Source of the DNA: Methanobacterium formicicum
Lineage (GTDB): Archaea; Methanobacteriota; Methanobacteria; Methanobacteriales; Methanobacteriaceae
Length of the DNA: 7,500 bases
Direction: 5' to 3'
Assembly: GCF_029848115.1 (NCBI RefSeq)
Contig: NZ_JARVXG010000048.1
Span: forward strand, 50,001 to 57,500
In this document: piece by piece, positions 1 to 7,500 of the stretch
Layout: every line of letters starts with the position of its first letter
How positions within the stretch are numbered: the stretch's first letter is position 1
The notes under the pieces: generated by a model
Databases searched by the model: none
Told to the model about the DNA's origin: nothing
The model's input: the letters and a program-made list of their open reading frames with translations, nothing else
Made by a program: the position numbers and the translations under genes

Positions 1-61
1 CACTGGAGACATCTTTTATCTTGCTGATTTCTGCATCAACCAGTATGAAACTTTTAGCCAT
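1..61 (-). CDS. Small protein, probable Lrp/AsnC ligand-binding (RAM-type) domain, N-terminus only
   Basis: Only the first 20 codons are inside the window; the gene continues past base 1. The start is well supported: an 8-base GGAGGTGA (73-66), a perfect archaeal Shine-Dalgarno, lies 4 nt before the ATG at 61. The N-terminus MAKSFILVDAEI followed by a Lys/Asp-rich helix start resembles the first strand and helix of stand-alone RAM domains of the Lrp/AsnC family (typically [A/S]-F-[I/V]-L-[I/V]-x-x-E then a helix). In that family such domains bind small effectors, often amino acids, and form oligomers. Its promoter carries the same palindromic operators as the nitrogenase-like gene at 6393, so it is probably co-regulated with it and may sense its effector. 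Family assignment from 20 residues is tentative; the existence of the gene is more secure. Confidence 0.5.
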   Translation of the reverse strand, partial: MAKSFILVDAEISKIKDVSS

Positions 62-186
62 CTATTCACCTCCATACATTTTTTAGTTCATGTTCCCACC
101 AAAAATTTCACATGACTTGAATTGCCACAGAGGGCAATGAAATCCAGGTGGTTCGGGTTCTGAGGATAAACCATCAGAGTAAGGTT

Positions 187-213
187 ATTCGATCGTTTCA
201 TAACGATCGTTAT
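187..213. promoter_or_regulatory. Palindromic operator, perfect 14-bp site plus a degenerate copy
   Basis: Bases 200-213 read ATAACGATCGTTAT, a perfect palindrome. A degenerate copy (TTCGATCGTTT, centre 192.5) lies 14 bp upstream of its centre (206.5). This is the spacing of the double operators at 5485-5510 and 6299-6324, and 187-212 aligns with them at most positions. It lies just downstream of the predicted minus-strand transcription start of the gene beginning at 61, a position suited to repression. Confidence 0.6.
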
Positions 214-225
214 AATAACCTATTA

Positions 226-237
226 TAACGATCGTTA
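226..237. promoter_or_regulatory. Palindromic operator TAACGATCGTTA
   Basis: This perfect 12-bp palindrome is identical in its core to the sites at 200-213, 973-990, 6262-6275 and 6312-6325. Its centre (231.5) is 25 bp from the centre of the preceding site. Between the two cores the outward half-sites form a 9-bp inverted repeat, CGTTATAAT (208-216) and ATTATAACG (222-230). The site lies about 15-20 bp downstream of the minus-strand TATA box at 245-252. Confidence 0.65.
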
Positions 238-244
238 ATTTAAT

Positions 245-252
245 TATAAATA
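245..252 (-). promoter_or_regulatory. Archaeal TATA box for the gene at 61
   Basis: On the minus strand the bases read TATTTATA, close to the methanogen TATA consensus TTTATATA. A start about 25 bp downstream would fall near 220-226, among the operators, leaving a leader of about 160 nt before the ATG at 61. The leader contains a small hairpin, ATTGCC/GGCAAT at 121-126 and 133-138. Start position is inferred from spacing only. Confidence 0.4.
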
Positions 253-277
253 GTTTTCGCTTTCTAAACCGTCTCCT

Positions 278-340
278 AAAAAAATGGAAAATGATTCATG
301 GGGGTAGGATTACCCCTCTGAATTGATAATTAATCATTTT
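278..340 (-). terminator. Nested inverted repeats with T-tract, putative terminator
   Basis: A GGGGTA/TACCCC hairpin (301-306 and 311-316, 4-nt loop) lies inside a perfect 9-bp inverted repeat, AAAATGATT (288-296) and AATCATTTT (332-340). On the minus strand this is followed by seven T (284-278). It follows the stop of the broken acetyltransferase at 363 and precedes the promoter of the gene at 61, so it may end transcription of the former. Archaeal termination depends mainly on U-tracts, so the hairpin may have another role. Confidence 0.35.
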
Positions 341-362
341 AGACAACGAAACACACCCCAAA

Positions 363-871
363 TCACAATCCCACTTTTTTACTGTGCCTTTCCATTATAA
401 CAACATCTCTCCATTGATTACCCATTTTCCCTATTCTTTCACGGGTGCCAACCACTCTAAATCCCCATTTCCTGTGTAGATCAATGCTTATTTGTATTTT
501 CAGCAAACATAATAGCCTGTAATGTCCAGAATCCTTTTTCTTCAGCAAATTCGATTAATTTCCAAGCAAGAGATTCCCTATACCCATCCCCTGATATTCC
601 GGATCCACATAGATACTATCCTCCACAACTCCCCAGTAAACTTCCCTATTGGATACTGAAGATAAAGAGCCCCATCCCAGTATGGGAGCAGTTTTTTTGG
701 AATGATCTTCACGTACTACCAGAGCACTTCCTAAAATGCATTTTTTAAGCCATACTTCTGGAAGGGGTAATTTTAATTCAAAATTTGCATTTCCACATAT
801 TACCGCTTTAGAAAGATTTTTGACACATCAAGCCAATCATTCTTTTTCATTTTATCAATTCTAAAATTCAT
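363..871 (-). pseudogene. GNAT N-acetyltransferase (phosphinothricin/methionine acetyltransferase-like), three frameshifts
   Basis: Reading across frames gives a near-complete GNAT protein of about 170 residues. It starts at ATG 871 (MNFRIDKMKKNDW), with GGAG 8 nt upstream. The frame breaks near 807-815, then continues as AVICGNANFELKLPLPEVWL and onward to the acetyl-CoA-binding motif YQGMGIG. It breaks again near 573-580, resumes as ESLAWKLIEFAEEKGFWTLQ, and breaks a third time near 488-493. It ends with SIDLHRKWGFRVVG and a stop at 363. The order of motifs matches the PAT/MnaT family, whose intact members acetylate small amine compounds such as phosphinothricin or methionine sulfoximine. 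The breaks fit one-base losses (twice) and a one-base gain, all near short homopolymers, so decay and sequencing error are both possible. Other genes here are intact, which favours real decay. Longest uninterrupted segment is about 75 codons. Confidence 0.8.
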
Positions 872-924
872 TCCATTATCTCCATATTTTCCTAGCAGGA
901 TTTCTATTCAATTTTTTTAGTCCC

Positions 925-962
<38 letters not shown>

Positions 963-971
963 GTGGGGGTA

Positions 972-1012
<41 letters not shown>

Positions 1013-1068
1013 ATTACCCTGACCTCAATTAAGTACTGAAAAAATAATAACCATCCTTAAGGAGAAAA

Positions 1069-1218
<150 letters not shown>

Positions 1219-1230
1219 CTAATATAACGC

Positions 1231-1242
1231 TAACAATGGTTA
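1231..1242. promoter_or_regulatory. Isolated match to the operator motif
   Basis: TAACAATGGTTA fits TAACNATNGTTA at every fixed base but is not a perfect palindrome, and no convincing TATA box lies at the expected distance. It may be a secondary site or chance in AT-rich DNA. Confidence 0.25.
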
Positions 1243-1252
1243 TTTCCAAGAT

Positions 1253-1286
<34 letters not shown>

Positions 1287-1444
1287 CGGAAATTTTGGGA
1301 TAATATCACCATAACCTCCCATTTTAAAAAATCATCCTCTCTGCCTTGTTATGTATCATCCAATTGAAATGAGAATGTTATGGTGAATATTTTATCTTAT
1401 CTTGAAAAATTGATCCAAACCATAAAACCAAAAATTCTGCCATA

Positions 1445-1508
1445 AGCTTCATATCCTAACCGGGAAACAATCCATGACCAAAAAAGTCCTCGGTTAGGAT
1501 TACAAGCT
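1445..1508. other. Long hairpin, candidate structured RNA element
   Basis: ATCCTAACCG (1453-1462) pairs perfectly with CGGTTAGGAT (1491-1500) around a 28-nt loop. An outer 5-bp stem, AGCTT (1445-1449) with AAGCT (1504-1508), follows after a 3x3 internal loop. The element is GC-richer than its surroundings and lies in non-coding DNA 18 nt before a T8 tract. It could be the 3' structure of a small RNA starting near 965, or a small palindromic repeat. No known RNA family is recognised. Confidence 0.45.
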
Positions 1509-1526
1509 AAGATTAGATTAAAATGC

Positions 1527-1534
1527 TTTTTTTT
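1527..1534 (+). terminator. T8 tract, putative archaeal terminator
   Basis: Eight consecutive T follow the hairpin at 1445-1508. Archaeal RNA polymerase commonly terminates at such tracts without needing a stem. This would close the short unit that begins at the promoter at 935-942. Confidence 0.4.
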
Positions 1535-1890
1535 AAATTTTAAGAGTTGTAATCGTGAATTGTTAAGTAACTAAAATCATGATAATTGTTCTAGTAACTT
1601 TCTATATGTCCGATATCTAAATAATAAATTCATCATCAATTGGCAAATATTTAATTATATGAAACTTCACTATAGTTAATACATAATTTGTATTTTAATT
1701 TGAATAATTAAACAGCAGTAATGAAATAAAAAAAGATTGATATAAACCTGTTGTTTTATTTGTTACCCGAGAATATTTGTTTGTATTTAAAAAAGGTTAT
1801 ATTTAAAAAGAATCTGTGCCTTAAAAAAAAATCAGTACTAGATCTATTTACTATTCACTTGATTATTAACCCCAAAGGAGATTGGTTAAT
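1535..1890 (+). other. AT-rich region upstream of hdrA, possible promoter near 1798
   Basis: No reading frame, RNA gene or copy of the shared operator is evident. Possible TATA-like sequence is TTATATTTAAA at 1798-1808, which would start a transcript near 1825-1830 and leave a leader of about 60 nt. TATTTAAAAA occurs twice here (1785-1794 and 1800-1809). The ribosome-binding site AAGGAG is at 1875-1880. Confidence 0.3.
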
Positions 1891-5143
<3,253 letters not shown>

Positions 5144-5145
5144 AT

Positions 5146-5424
<279 letters not shown>

Positions 5425-5466
5425 GTTTTTCCTCCAATGTATTGGTTTTTTAAAGTCATACTCAGG

Positions 5467-5523
<57 letters not shown>

Positions 5524-5525
5524 AG

Positions 5526-5533
5526 TATATAAA
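5526..5533 (-). promoter_or_regulatory. TATA box (TTTATATA) of the MoaD/SBP operon
   Basis: The minus strand reads TTTATATA, an exact TATA consensus; a transcript would start near 5505-5508, inside the double operator, with a leader of about 80 nt. An alternative minus-strand box is TTTATAA at 5519-5513. The plus-strand reading TATATAAA could drive the NifX-like gene, so the region may be divergent. Confidence 0.5.
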
Positions 5534-5551
5534 ACTTTTGGGTTTAGGAAA

Positions 5552-5569
5552 TTCCTCTAAAAAGAGGAA
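5552..5569 (+). promoter_or_regulatory. 7-bp hairpin in the NifX-like gene leader
   Basis: TTCCTCT (5552-5558) and AGAGGAA (5563-5569) form a perfect 7-bp stem with an AAAA loop, next to an odd-centred palindrome AGGAA-A-TTCCT (5546-5556). It is near the transcription start expected from TATATAAA at 5526-5533. It could be a protein site or a 5' mRNA hairpin. It does not fit the known NrpR operators (GGAA-N6-TTCC). Confidence 0.3.
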
Positions 5570-5638
5570 AACACATGGAATAAATCTGATTAAATGTAAA
5601 AGAAATTAAATGTTTATCACAAATAAAGGTGTTAGTAA

Positions 5639-5983
<345 letters not shown>

Positions 5984-6035
5984 TTATTGGAGATTTTAGG
6001 ATTAATAGATAATTTTATAATGGATAATTCTATAA

Positions 6036-6203
6036 AGTCTCGATTTAAAAGAAAAACAAATCGCTATTTCCATTGTGATATCGGTAGGTCAAATTGGACC
6101 AGACACTTGGAATAAACTCTTAAAGAAGATTAAACCCTTTAATTATACCTTTTTTACAAAAATAATGATTTTAAAATACTCAACTGAATATACAAGTAAA
6201 TGA
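6036..6203 (+). pseudogene. Decayed NifX-type domain fragment
   Basis: One frame, opened by a stop at 6033-6035 and closed by TGA at 6201-6203, contains SVGQIGPDTWNKLLKKIKP. It resembles LAGQIGPGAIDILLKNNIDP of the intact NifX-like protein just upstream. No start codon or ribosome-binding site fits, and the N-terminal half is not recognisable. It looks like the remnant of a tandem copy or second family member. The similarity covers about 20 residues, so it is tentative. The rest of 5984-6255 shows nothing more than AT-rich DNA with a T6 tract near 6150. Confidence 0.45.
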
Positions 6204-6261
6204 AAAGTCGAATCATTGTATCTTTAGTTTCAGTAGCTATTTTTCAAGGATCTATCCTGAT

Positions 6262-6336
<75 letters not shown>

Positions 6337-6337
6337 A

Positions 6338-6368
<31 letters not shown>

Positions 6369-6392
6369 CAAGAAGAAATAGGAGGAAATTAA

Positions 6393-7500
<1,108 letters not shown>

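Noticed and set aside
5546..5583. NrpR-type nitrogen operator, and a two-codon minigene (ATG GAA TAA at 5575)
   Set aside because: The GGAA/TTCC words here are separated by one base rather than six; the minigene is too short to separate from chance.

Overview
The window reads as DNA from a methanogenic archaeon, most likely Methanobacteriales (for example Methanobacterium); Methanosarcinales is not excluded. Pointers are an HdrA-type heterodisulfide reductase subunit, archaeal Shine-Dalgarno sites (GGAGGTGA, GGAGG), TTTATATA-type TATA boxes, frequent TTG/GTG starts and very AT-rich intergenic DNA. The genus is inference; no marker gene is present.

Layout. Bases 1-61 (minus) hold the first codons of a small protein, probably a stand-alone Lrp/AsnC ligand-binding (RAM) domain, with its promoter at about 187-252. 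Bases 363-871 (minus) are a GNAT acetyltransferase broken by three frameshifts. Bases 872-1890 are a 1-kb gene-poor stretch with a TATA box, two perfect palindromic operators, tiny Cys-containing reading frames, a 10-bp-stem hairpin and a T8 tract: a candidate small transcript. Bases 1891-4275 (plus) encode a 794-residue HdrA fused to an MvhD-like C-terminus. Convergent to it, and overlapping by 71 bp, is a two-gene minus operon of a ubiquitin-like small modifier/MoaD-ThiS protein (5146-5424) and an SsuA/NMT1-type substrate-binding protein without signal peptide (4205-5143). Bases 5639-5983 (plus) encode a NifX-type iron-molybdenum-cofactor-binding protein, followed by a decayed relative of the same domain (about 6036-6203). 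From 6393 to the window end runs the alpha subunit of a nitrogenase-like component 1, cut by the edge.

The most notable signal is regulatory. A palindrome, TAACNATNGTTA (mostly TAACGATCGTTA or TAACAATTGTTA), recurs at four promoters: the RAM-domain gene, the 935-1534 transcription unit, the MoaD/SBP operon and the nitrogenase-like operon. At each it lies at or near the predicted transcription start, as expected for a repressor. Two promoters carry an almost identical 26-bp double operator (two 12-mers separated by TA), and a third has a degenerate copy. These genes therefore look like one regulon.

Working model (inference): the HdrA fusion handles low-potential electrons, the NifX-like protein carries a metal cluster, and the nitrogenase-like enzyme keeps all cluster-ligand cysteines visible here but lacks the counterparts of Gln191 and His195 of NifD. 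It probably reduces something other than N2, possibly a sulfur or carbon substrate as in nitrogenase-like methylthio-alkane reductase. The sulfur-carrier-like protein and the SBP-fold protein would be accessory. The partner subunit and reductase should lie just past 7500.
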